Positions 1 to 10,200 of a stretch of 64,000 bases of DNA are shown piece by piece (position 1 is the first letter of the stretch; every line of letters starts with the position of its first letter). The notes below the pieces were generated by a model. The model saw only the letters and a program-made list of their open reading frames with translations. It had not been told where the DNA came from and searched no databases. The translations under genes were made by a program, and so were the position numbers. The stretch spans positions 12,433,578 through 12,497,577 of the forward strand of contig NC_087073.1 of assembly GCF_026151205.1 (NCBI RefSeq), read 5' to 3'. Source of the DNA: Bolinopsis microptera (taxonomy: Eukaryota; Ctenophora; Tentaculata; Lobata; Bolinopsidae).

Positions 1-520
1 GTTCATAATAGAGATTAGGCGGAATGACAGGCTGAGCGCGGCCCAGTAACAGTGCGTAAAACTAAACGTATTCACATAGCCACGCTACTGCAACTGCAAG
101 CGCGAGGGCTCTGGTGTGGTTAGACATTACAGCATGCAAATTGAAATACAAACTATAATATACACCGCGTGCAACATTTTTACATTTTATGAAATATTGA
201 AAAACATTTACAATCTACCTTGTCATACGTTGTATGACCCGCCGCTCACGAAGTCAGAAGTGCGCGGCTCCCCCTGTATCATCACTATAGTCACCCCCTG
301 TATCATCACTTTAGTGAAGCGACCGTGGGGGTCACCACGTGATCCAAAATCTACCTTGCATGTAGCGCGATGTGTTACTGTGCCGCGCCACGCACTCAAT
401 GAGGCTTCTTTGTTCTCTACATGCTACAGCTAGAGGAGGGGTTGAAAAGGTCACGTGACAGTCGAATGTTATGTAGAGTGATTAATCATCATCCGTATAC
501 CATATACTACCAATATATGC
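1..520. other. No gene seen
   Basis: I see no supportable coding sequence here. The short open frames have no recognisable protein content. The only local structure is a short direct duplication of a phrase beginning cccctgtatcatcact at about 270-320. Confidence 0.6.
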
Positions 521-523
521 AAT

Positions 524-668
524 ATGGAACAAATATTTTACGAGTATCATATCACCCGTTAATCTGGCCCGGCGCGCGCTACTTCGTAGCTCGTGCCAAT
601 CATAACATTTCGAGAAGAAAGCGTTAACGCGAAAGGGTGATACTGATACTCGTAAAATATCTGTTCCA
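524..668. mobile_element. Small foldback (MITE-like) element
   Basis: Two inverted arms of about 34 bp (524-557 and 636-668) pair with one mismatch and one indel. The outer end reads tatggaacaaatatttta on the left, and its reverse complement lies on the right. There is no coding capacity. The loop holds the outer arm of the larger inverted repeat that starts at 563, so the two structures are interleaved. A non-autonomous DNA transposon is the likeliest reading, inferred from structure alone. Confidence 0.55.
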
Positions 669-828
669 TATATTGGACCGTCGACGAGTCCAACTCGGCG
701 CGCGTCCTGGTAGGTTGTAAACCAACAAAGAAAGCGGCGCGCGCTACTTCGAAGAAATTTAGACGAGTAACATCCGTCAACAATTCCAGCGTAAAATATT
801 ATTTTATATTAATTACATTTACATTAAT

Positions 829-985
829 TTGACCAAAACCCATAATCATGGGTAAAGTGAACCGCTGCCAGTGTCCACCCTTGTTAAAAAGGAAATGATA
901 TTAATTTGACTGACCGTTCTCAAATGCAAATTGATACTGAGAATGAATAATGAAATCGGTCGCTCGCTTTTCCTATTCAATGAGC
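829..985 (+). mobile_element. MITE family A, one-arm copy
   Basis: This matches the about 140-bp arm of the complete element at 23946-24427. It starts tttgaccaaaacccataatc and ends in aaatcggtcgctcgctttt. Only the left arm is recognisable, so this is a partial or rearranged copy. A 31-bp sequence just upstream (799-829) recurs as a direct repeat at about 1401-1431. Confidence 0.75.
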
Positions 986-1083
986 TTTATTACAATTCGT
1001 AAGCCGTGAATTATGGCTTTTACTAATTCGCTCGCCCAAAAATTTCACGTGACTTTGGTTTTTATGGTTTTGCAGCCGTACAA

Positions 1084-1385
1084 AACGGTTTTACATAAAC
1101 CCTAATCCCAACCCTAACCCTAACCCTAACCATAACCCCGAAGCTAACCATAACCCTTACCACAACCCTAACCCTAACCCGGGCCCTAAACAATCGAATT
1201 CGTATTTTACTAGCCTGTCACGTGACCAAAACGGTTTTTTGCCCATAACTCTCCAGGGAAGCATTTTAACCCTACGTCATGGGGGGTGATTCGGAATCAG
1301 CGTTCAAAAATGCACCGATCTAGATTACTTTCATGCCCAACGGGTCTTTTCACAAGAATTTTCTTAAAATTTGGGCGAGCGATTT
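1084..1385. repeat. Direct repeat copy 1, including telomere-like tract
   Basis: Positions 1100-1190 are rich in degenerate CCCTAA units, the complement of the TTAGGG telomere motif. Unique sequence follows and recurs at 2160-2290, including a phrase gtgattcggaatcagcgt and a conserved catggggg block. The second copy is at about 2070-2345, in the same orientation and also preceded by CCCTAA-like units. The pair is a diverged direct duplication or two copies of one element whose end contains CCCTAA repeats. No coding content is visible. Confidence 0.7.
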
Positions 1386-1904
1386 AGTAGGAGCGGTGAG
1401 TTATTTTATATTAATTACATTTACATTAATTGCAGCGTCGCAAAAAATTGTTAATTTTGCTTATGTGTTATAAAATTAAATTGTGATTCACGGTAAAACT
1501 ATTTTATCAATTTTTATAAGTTCTTGCTCGGTTGCTCTATCCAAAGCCCTTGCGGCCTTGCGTTTGCTGTGGCGCGCCCCCGGCCGCAGTGGCGCGAAAG
1601 CACACGCAATATGGTTAGGTGATTTTAAGTTCTACTACATACTAACTTATAATTTACCATGTCGTAGATTGTTGATTGACGATGTAAATTTGACGGATGT
1701 TACTCGTTTAAATTTTTTTGAAGTAGCGCGCGCCGCTTTCTTCTCGAAATGGCACGAGCTACGAAGTAGCGCGCGCCGGGCCAGATCATTAATGATTAAC
1801 AATGATCAAATGTCAATTCATCGCAGCTCGGCGCGGCACAGTAGCGCATCTCGTTGGAGGACTTCGCCGCTTCGACGCGCCGCGCAAACTAGCATTCTTG
1901 CTTC

Positions 1905-1925
1905 GCATCGTCGTCGTCGTCGTCT

Positions 1926-1957
<32 letters not shown>
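1905..1957. repeat. TCG trinucleotide microsatellite
   Basis: This is a nearly pure run of tcg/cgt triplets, interrupted once by tcttcg. It keeps several reading frames open on both strands, which explains the Arg-rich and Thr-rich open frames over it. These are not evidence of a gene. Confidence 0.9.
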
Positions 1958-2069
1958 CTTTGCTCGAGTCGTTTCTCGCAGAGCAACGATCTCGACGGGT
2001 TGACATCGTCAATCAACGCATCCCGCCGATCTAGCGAGGGTGAGTACTGGTCCTGAACGACTATTCGAA

Positions 2070-2345
2070 ACCTTAACCCTCTAATCTGATCCCAAGCCTA
2101 ACCCTAACCCAATCCTTAACAAAAGCATATGCTGAAACCATAACCCTAACTAGATATTAGACTAACTTCCTTATACGGTCATATCACGTGATCGAAACAG
2201 TTTTTCGCAATATCTCGTCAGGGGAACATTTTAACCCTATGTCATGGGGGTGATTCGGAATCAGCGTCCGAAAATACATCGAATGGAGTTGGTTTTAACT
2301 GTCGGGGGCCCTTTTAGAACAATCTCGAAGATCGACTGTAGAGTG
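2070..2345. repeat. Direct repeat copy 2, including telomere-like tract
   Basis: This is the second, diverged copy of the block at 1084-1385, in the same orientation. It has CCCTAA-like units at about 2070-2150, then the shared gtgattcggaatcagcgt block and downstream sequence. Confidence 0.7.
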
Positions 2346-2544
2346 ATTTAGCACGCTCGATGGTATACCACGATTGACAATTCCCGGCCACATTTTGTTG
2401 CAAAAACCGAGCACTTTCTTGTCGACCCGAATATTGACTCAATTATATATTCAATATTTTTTTTGAAGGTGAATATAGAAAAATATGTCAAACAGTATAT
2501 ATACATTCAATTAAATCAAGTGATGCAATTGGCAGAGCACAATC

Positions 2545-3530
2545 AAATTCTTATTGATGCAATTGACAGAGCACAATACATACCAATAATTTTTTTAAAC
2601 ATTTTTTTGTTGTCCTGTTTGATAAGCAATTGGGGTGTGAAACCCTTATGTCAAGAAAGGTCTTATCAAATGGAGTCCAAACTCCTCTAGCAGATACGTC
2701 AAGCCGAGCTTGGTCACCTGTTATAGTCTTGGGGTTGAGGCAGTCACCCTCATTTACCTTCTGTAGCTGGGGTTCAACTTTCACATCATGACATACCTCA
2801 CGATGGAGATTTGCCATTGTGTCTCTGATGTTGCTTGTTATGGGTCATTATCACGTAGCCCCCTAGCTTACAGGTGAGAAGGTGGTCAAGATCACTTGTT
2901 TTCCCACATCCACAGGTGACGGTAGTGTTTGGTATCCACCAGCTGTAGCGTAAGCAGACACTGTCATGAAACTCCTCTTTGTTCAGAGTGTAGCCATACT
3001 GTTAAATAGCAATGTGTTAAGCCAACTGGACGCTCCCTTTTCTCTTGCTGCTAGTAGTGCTCTCTTAGAGGAGGTGCCACATCTTTCAGCTATAGCATTA
3101 AACTTGGCTTGGAGCTCGGAATTCTTCAATGTTTTGATCATTTCTTTCCCCGATTTGGTGAGGTTACTGGATGCAGTGTAAACTTCCTGTTGGTCCACAA
3201 TTGCTTTTGTTAGCTCAGTGGTGAGTAGCTTGGAGGCTGTGTACTCAGAGTGGCATTCTTCGTGGGGTTTACCAATGCCCAATCCTCCCAATCTTATTGG
3301 TAGACTTAACACGTCTCTTTCTAAGTCTGAAATCTCCCTGCCCAGCATCTTTGGCAGAAGCTTTTGTCTTATCTCATGTTCTAGACTCTAGAGGCTCCAT
3401 GGCTTCAGAGATGTGGGGCACAGTACTTTGAACAAGCTTCCATCTGTGTTGGATGCCAGAGATGTAGGCTAAGTAGGCTGCTTGAAGCTCAGATTCTGCA
3501 ATATCAGCTAGTATCTTGCTTATTCTATAT
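2545..3530 (-). pseudogene. Decayed retrotransposon polyprotein C-terminus
   Basis: Read on the minus strand, the segment begins with a stretch containing AYLAYISGIQHRWKL. It then has LPIRLGGLGIGKP, followed by a block with GASSWLNTL, a small Cys/His cluster (CGCGK...DHLLTCKLGGY), and VEPQLQ...ARLDVSARG near the end. From memory of the type, this order is the C-terminal part of a widespread metazoan reverse-transcriptase element, with a possible restriction-like nuclease at the end. The frame breaks at least twice, near 2985 and near 2820, so it is a dead fragment. No reverse transcriptase core is present. The exact clade is not assigned. Confidence 0.7.
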
Positions 3531-3793
3531 TGCACGAGAAATTAGAGATTACGATGTTATCTTACAATCAACTTTGTTGAAATCTGTTTTAAACAAAAAT
3601 TGGTATGAAGTTGGTTACTCTCTACCCTTTATATAGTTCATGTTTAATCTGGACGGCATTCTGGCAACATATTTCTGTTAGATACTGTATTCGCACAAGG
3701 TGTTTCTTAGATTTCGAGATTCGAAGACATTCTTTTTAATAAAATTATAAAATTGCACATAACCCCTTCAACTCTAGTTGTGATAACGTTATC
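3531..3793. other. Intergenic, nothing recognised
   Basis: AT-rich spacer between the retrotransposon remnant and the ZMAT5 start codon. It should contain the ZMAT5 promoter and 5' UTR, but no distinctive element was seen. Confidence 0.5.
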
Positions 3794-5665
3794 ATGGGAA
3801 AGCAATATTTCTGTGATTACTGTTTAAAGGGTTTTCCAGACAACAGAAGTTCTAGAGAGAAGCATCTGAGAAGCAATCAACATAAACTTGCTTATAAAGA
3901 TTATTACACCTTGTGCACAGATCCTTTAACAATGCACTGTTTAATGCCAAAAAATGTAAGGAACATAATATCATACAAATGCTTAATTTTTATTATAAGT
4001 TTTATTGTTTTCTAGGAAACGAGTCTGATGAATGAGCGTTGTAAGAAGTACAGTTTTGGTCTGGATTGATTTGGGCTTCGGATGAAGTTTGAAGTATTCA
4101 GTTCAATTATATGTTTTAAAGTGTTAAACAGTGAAATCTCTAAAACATGACCATCAATATCATTTAGCTTTATTTAAGATTCTTAATTACACCAGTGGAC
4201 TCAATTGAAGTCTTAAATAGGCATTTATTCATCCAATCATGATCTCTGAATTACAGCAATTAAATCCTTACTGTATGTTCTTACAAAATAAAAAGTCACT
4301 AATTTTATCACTTTGAAATATAGAATTTCTAAAGATGCCATGGCCATTTGATGATGACGACAATGATCCTTTCAAGATGGGGGATCGTCTCAGCAAATTT
4401 GACAAAGAGTTTGAAAACATGTTTAAAATGCTTGATGGTTTACACCAAGATCCATTTCATAAAAGAAAAGAACATATAAACAGCAGTCAGCACTCAAAAG
4501 TACCTGATATCAATAACAACCCAAGAAGTTATTTTTTGCATGATCCCCGCCATTGCAATGAACGTAGGACTCACCCAGTAAATCGATCAACACCAAAGTC
4601 CAGCTTACTCGACACTGAAGTCAACATTGGTAATGATTATGGTGCTTTACTGGGGAAGGAAGATAAGCAGTCATCAGCCCCATTTTCACCTAATACAGGA
4701 GAATCAATTGCCACTACTTGGACCTTCAGAAATGGGAAAATGTGTAAACAGGAACGGAGGGAACAGACCAGTGGAAGACAGCGTAGGGTTTCAATAACAT
4801 CCACTGATGAGAATGGAAACACAACCACAAATGAATACACTGAGGACATTTGACTAAGCTCCAATACAAAATTCATCCTATGATCAGCTTAAAATAAGAC
4901 TAATCTATTTATATTTTGTTGGTGAAAAGTATATGGTTACTTGTCTTGTACAGAACTTGAATATTAATCTGGACCAAAACATATTATATGACAAATAGAT
5001 GTATGAAACCTTTTATTTGATACAGTTTCAAACATTGTTTCATTTCAGTTTCAAAGTATCATGTCAGCCTATTCATATGTCTGATAAGATATCAATGGAT
5101 GTCAATAATACAGAATAAACATTTCAATATATCAATGTAAGTCTTCCTAATTTCACATTTACTTGTTTCAGGGGGAAATCTGCAAGAATTACGAGAAATT
5201 AGGAAAGTGTGACTTTGGAGACTCTTGCAAATATTCACATTTCAACAGTAACTCAATGAAAAAACGTAAGCATGAAATATTTTGCTAATATGTGGCTAAG
5301 ATTTTGCAGCATGCCCTTATTCAAAATTTTCTAACATAAACCATTTTTTGAATGCTTTACAAATTTGTATGAACTTTATTTTACAAATATTTTTATAACA
5401 ATGAATTGATACCTTTCTTTTAAACAATATTTTCTTCCTAGTAAGAGCCGATAAGATACTAGAGCTAGAATCAAAATCAATTGAGGAATGGACCGGCTTT
5501 TGTTCTGAAAAACGCAAAAGAGGTCTGGATTTCCCACCATCATCATCAGAAACACAGAAACTGAAAAAGGTTACAAAGCAGATCACCCAAAATCTGCCCC
5601 CCTCTATGCAACCTATCTTGATTCCCGAACTTAGTGCCTGCCTACCAGATATTGACTGGGGATAG
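3794..5665 (+). CDS. ZMAT5: ZMAT5-like U11/U12 snRNP protein (20K)
   Basis: There are three exons: 3794-3955, 5172-5265 and 5442-5665. All junctions are GT-AG and the phases close to give 159 residues. A U1-type C2H2 zinc finger lies at the N-terminus (C7, C10, H24, H30). A CCCH finger of spacing C-x8-C-x5-C-x3-H follows at residues 58-77. The C-terminus has a proline-containing NLPPSMQP segment. This order and length match vertebrate ZMAT5 (about 170 residues), a protein of the minor (U12-type) spliceosome that acts in the nucleus. Its presence implies the genome keeps a minor spliceosome. Intron 1 (3956-5171) contains a separate ORF at 4335-4853. Identification is strong from the two-finger arrangement; the start is the first ATG in frame. 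Confidence 0.93.
4335..4853 (+). CDS. HAX1-like intronless ORF nested in ZMAT5 intron 1
   Basis: A single open frame of 172 codons begins MPWPFDDDDNDPF. An acidic N-terminus is followed by a hydrophobic-acidic stretch containing FDKEFENMFKMLDGL. The middle is low-complexity and polar, and the C-terminal segment has WTFRNGK, several Arg/Glu residues, then DENGNTTTNEYTED. The acidic FDxxF-type start and the C-terminal 'NGK...RR...DxxGN.TTT' pattern resemble HAX1, a mitochondrial and cytoplasmic anti-apoptotic adaptor. Similarity is weak and only by eye. It lies wholly inside ZMAT5 intron 1 on the same strand. Being intronless, it could be a retrocopy or an independent nested gene. An AG at about 4323 just before the ATG could be the acceptor of a 5' UTR intron, and aataaa lies at about 5114. 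An unrelated DNAJ- or MLF-like tail is possible. Confidence 0.5.
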   Translation: MPWPFDDDDNDPFKMGDRLSKFDKEFENMFKMLDGLHQDPFHKRKEHINSSQHSKVPDINNNPRSYFLHDPRHCNERRTHPVNRSTPKSSLLDTEVNIGNDYGALLGKEDKQSSAPFSPNTGESIATTWTFRNGKMCKQERREQTSGRQRRVSITSTDENGNTTTNEYTEDI

Positions 5666-6091
5666 GGGTGATAAGGGTGTTTTTTTAATACTAATGTTAA
5701 TTTTTATTTATTTAATTTAAATATTAGATGACAGAAACATATTTACAATTTGTTGTAATCAAAGATATTTATAGCCAAGAACTCCTTGACCTTATGCTGA
5801 TAAACATGATATGTTCGAGTTGCTGTCACACTTTTAGTGTTGAACAATTTCATTATATTTTACATACTCTTATTATAATACAAAACTTAACGTCTTAAAG
5901 TGTGTATTGTTGCTCATTCAAGACTTATAAACATTGTTACCAGCATCATAATAAACATATCTTATTACCACATGACATATTATCTATTGTACAGACTAAA
6001 GTTATGTAACAAAATATTTACTGACTCTAAGATCAATACGAAATTAATATTACTCATTGACGCTTATTTCAATGTCACATTAGTTCGAAAC
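5666..6091. other. Intergenic spacer
   Basis: AT-rich sequence between ZMAT5 and the first C19orf12 paralogue. No gene or repeat was recognised. Confidence 0.5.
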
Positions 6092-6577
6092 ATGTTGAAG
6101 TGTGCAGTGGGCATGGCTGCTATCCAGCGCTTGAAGGATGTTTTGGATATCTTAGCTGGGGATGAGGTCACTAAAGGACCAGCCAAACACACTATGACTC
6201 AATCTGTAATCGCGGTTTCTGCCACTCTGCTGGGTGCTATTGTAGGTTAGTCTAATTCAATTTAATAATTACAGTAGAAAAACTGAGTCACTGCTCGGAA
6301 CAGTACTTCAACTTTATTCAAAAATTCTAGCTCTAAGATAATAAGATACTGTTATTCAGGCGGGAGAGCCGGAGGACTTGTGGGGGGTTTGGTTGGTGCT
6401 GCTGCTGGAGCGTTAACCCTCCCTGAATACCGTCCTCTTGCTAAATGTGTCACCGGGGACAGTAAAGTAGCTATCGCTACGATTGTGAGCGACATCGGAC
6501 TGGTCGCGTTCAGAGAGCTCGTCAAAAATGGTCCAGGTCTTCTTAAATGGATGCAGAGTGTGGTTGTTAAGAAATGA
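6092..6577 (+). CDS. C19orf12 homologue, paralogue 1
   Basis: Two exons, 6092 (or 6113) to 6245 and 6360-6577, join in phase 1 across a 114-bp intron. The product is 123 residues from the upstream ATG, or 116 from the ATG that starts MAAIQRL, which lines up better with paralogue 2. A short amphipathic N-terminus precedes a glycine-zipper hydrophobic hairpin containing IVGGRAGGLVGGLVGAAAG, then LPEYRPL and a C-terminal amphipathic helix. This matches the C19orf12 family, small membrane proteins of mitochondria, ER and contact sites; human mutations cause a neurodegeneration with brain iron accumulation. The intron falls in the same codon as in paralogue 2, so the two arose by tandem duplication. 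The biochemical role of the family is not settled. Confidence 0.9.
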
Positions 6578-7289
6578 ACAACAGAATGTGAGGTTTCATG
6601 ACCGAAAATCGTTAGATTATCATGAGCTGTTATATTTTGTTTAGAAGAGATACGATAATAATTTGTTAATTTTTCAATTAAACAAGATTTTTTTTTCAGT
6701 GAATAGGAACAATAAATTTAATTTTTAGTTTCTGTTCGACTGAGTTCTGCATCAGAGCAGTGCAAAGACGAAAAATACATGCCAAAATTTGAAATCAGTC
6801 ATTTAGATGGTGTCGATCGATTTGTTATCATTGCCACGATGTAGTGAGCATGAGCAGGGCTGTCAACTGTAAGATAGTGAGCATGAGCAGGGCTGTCCAC
6901 TGTAAGATATTAAACAAATTATTTTAAATTATTTCATTATCAAGATCAGATTGTAATCCGAAAAATCTTGTACAGTTAGTGAATTTTATATATTTTTCAA
7001 TGATTAATTCGAAATTTATTTATTATTCCAGTAAGACCTTTTATGTTTGTTACTAATTGTAGTTCATTATACTTATAGCTGTTTTTAACTCTATTTTGCC
7101 CTAATTCACTCTTGTATAAAATATCTTAGATTTATCAGATTGCTGCAACAAGTAGTCCTGATGTTACATCTCATATTCAATCAACTTTAAAGAACAATAA
7201 TTTTCACATAATAATAATATTGCATAATCCTACCGTTAATAATACTCACAAGTTTGCTGAAACAATTTTCACGCTCTAGTACAGCCAAC
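6578..7289. other. Intergenic spacer with a short tandem duplication
   Basis: An AT-rich spacer between the two C19orf12 paralogues. A roughly 35-bp unit containing gtgagcatgagcagggctgt occurs twice in tandem at about 6843-6910. aataaa at about 6711 may serve paralogue 1 polyadenylation. Confidence 0.6.
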
Positions 7290-10200
7290 ATGGCCATGGT
7301 AGTTACTGCCACTCAGTACTTGAAGAGTGTTATTGACATTTTGATGGAGTACGAGGAAACACAAGATAGTACGAAATGGACGGTAACTCAGACATTGATA
7401 GTGGGTGGCAGTGCATTGGTTGGGGCTTTGATAGGTGAGTGTAATCATGTTATGATGGGTTTAGTAACCAGAAAAAAAATAATCGTGATGTTATTAGTTG
7501 ACATTTTGTCTATAATTCCATGCTATTCATACCCTAATTTCATCGTTCGATTTAGAATTTCAGCTTATATAATAAAATACAATATTTTTCTTAAAGTGAA
7601 GAATCTGTAATAGAGAATGAAAAATAAGTCTCATACTCTAAGCTTGAAAGTGTACTAAGTTGTCGAGGGAGAAGCAGAGGAAGTATTGCCCTGATCTTTG
7701 TTTCCAGGAAGTTTTTGGATCCTTCTCTAGTTCAAATCTACCTAAAAGTTCACACAGCATACACTTTAGTTCCAGTATAGCGAAGTCTTTCCCCATACAT
7801 TGCCGGGGTCCTTTTAAGAAGGGCATATTATATGTGTAAGGCAAAATCACTTGACATCAGTCCGGAACCCCGTCATAAATTTGGTGTCGTGCGGCGTGCC
7901 CTAGTTTGCTGGTCTACTGCTAAGTGCTATCTCAAAATCAAGTTTCACCAAAAAAATCAGGGTGATTAGATAACCCACAAATTTTGGGTAAAAGTTTTGT
8001 AGCAAGATAGGCCTCTCTACAGCCCTCCGTGATCCTCTCGACTGCTCTGAATTATAACCACTACTCAAACAGCTTTGTACTATCACTATTAGTGGGCATT
8101 ATTATTAAATAGATCAATCTCCAAATTTGTAGGTGTTTCTGGACACCTAGTTGGTCATTAAATATTAATCATCAATGGATAAATTTGTATATTGATCGTG
8201 AACTGTTAGATGCAATAATAAAACCGCTGTATATTTATTAAACTCTGATTTATGCACCAAAAAAGGATCAACAGTATGTAACATAATAAATTTAATTTAC
8301 ATAAAAATACGCAGCAAACAATAAGCTCTCAAAGTCTAGGCTTGAAAATAAAAGAGTTGTCAATAGGGACACAGATGAGGACTTGGGCTGATCTTTGTTT
8401 CGGTGGAGCATTCGGATCCAACTCAACTGTAAATCTACTTAAAAGTTCGCACAAGAAACACTTTAGTTCCAGAATAGCAAAGTCCTTGCCTGTACATGCC
8501 CGGGGTCCCAAGAAGAAGGGAACGTAGGTATAGGGTTTTGGAGTTGATGTCAGGAACCGGTCTGGTTCAAACTTTTCGGGATCATCCCAAAATTTGTCCC
8601 AGAGATGCATAACGTGCTGACTGCCCATCAGCTGAAAACATTGTTATATTGTTTTTAAATTGAAGATTATTATATCTGAGAATTCACAGATTTTTTCAAG
8701 ATGATTGAAAAGAAAAGCAAAAAAAACATACACTGGTCATAGCAGGAATACGGAAGCCACAAAGGTTGACTGTTTTTAAAGCTGTTCTGTGAATGCGGGT
8801 TATTGGGGAGTGGTGCCGTAAAACTTCCTTAAGAAAAGCCCCAAGATACGGCATATCTTTGTGAGTCTCTTCTATCAGTTTGGGATTTGAGTATCTGTCT
8901 ACACCAGCTGCTCCCCAAACTTCGTCTATCTGTTTAATAGTATTTTAGTTAGGTCATTATACCCCAGAGTAAAAGGTCATTTTGAAACTGTTTTCTAAAC
9001 TGTTTCCTAAATAGCACTCCACAAGGCGGGGAGTTACATTTCCGTTGTCATAATTCGAGAGATGATAAAGTTTTGACAAGTTTTTCACAAAAACCTCATC
9101 AACCAGTTTGTCCATAACACCAGGATTTCTTGTAAGCTGTCCCAAACACCAAAGTAGTGTTGTACTGGTGGTAGCGTTACCGGCTGCATACATTGTCATG
9201 AAATCGTCCAAACCTTCTTCCATGTCAAACCTACCACTGTTATCATCCGTATTGGCACCTGAGCAATGAGCATGTTTATAAAAAACGCTTTTCTTATCCA
9301 GAAATAAATTCCATATTATTCCATACCAGCTGGATCCAAGGTTGTTTAATTCTGGGCTTTTGAAGATATTCCCGGTTCACTCAAGGCTTACTGGGATAGT
9401 TTAAAGATTACTCACTAATAATGTAGTCAAGAATATCCCCAACACGACCATGTTTTTCGCCAGAAGTCCTTTCCATTATCATCTGAGCTCCAAGTTTTCT
9501 GATACGTTTGATACCGTCAGCATATTTAACAAAAATCTTTCTTGTTTTAGAATCAAGCACCTGGGAGTTAAGTGGTGATTGTTCAAATCTGGTCATTTAA
9601 AAAGGCTGTTTTTTAAAACCCTTTTATAAGATTCAGTCACGTTCCCTTGTCCGAGAGCTAAACAGAAAGGAGTGTTATATATGCACAAACTTATAATACC
9701 ATAGCAAGAACGCTTCCAGCTTTGGACATGAGCTGGGTGGTTAAGTCAAAAGCATCATCCCCTCCTTGGTCTCGCAACCTCTCCATTTCATCGTCTGTAG
9801 CACTAAATCCTGCTCTGCTGATAGCATCTGCAGTTTATAGGTTCATCAGGGACTCTTAATTTATAAGTACTTAACATAAATGTTTTAAAAAGTAGAAATT
9901 TGAACAAAATAATTGAGATAAAAATGCAAATAATCAAAGAACATGACACTGACCAATACTGGCGGGTCCTACAATGCTCGTCACGTCAATTGGTTCACCC
10001 GGGGTTTCCTCTTGTTTTGCTTCGATATTATCGCACAAATCAATACCTATGTTGTAAAACTCAGTCAGGTGTCTCGCTAGACCCGATTTACTGAATGCTG
10101 GATCCATAATCCTCCTGTTTGTATTAACTTGTTATTAACCTAACTTTAAAAAGTATCATAATTCAATGAAAAGGACCTAAATTCCTAGTGTTACCAAGCA

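Larger units (their letters stand above)
563..1785. repeat. Large nested inverted repeat (about 1.2 kb)
   Basis: The outer arms are 563-622 and 1731-1785. Their first 36 bases (563-598 and 1750-1785) are perfect inverted copies, and an 8-bp insertion follows in the left arm. A second pair, 734-781 and 1691-1738, is inverted with a few mismatches. Both pairs contain a GC-rich gcgcgcgctacttcg motif in an otherwise AT-rich region. The interior holds a MITE half-copy and telomere-like repeats. It resembles a compound of inverted transposable elements, and no transposase is visible. Confidence 0.65.

Noticed and set aside
1483-2056. Arg/Ser-rich 183-codon ORF
   Set aside because: Composed of inverted-repeat arms and a TCG microsatellite; codons mirror repeat units.
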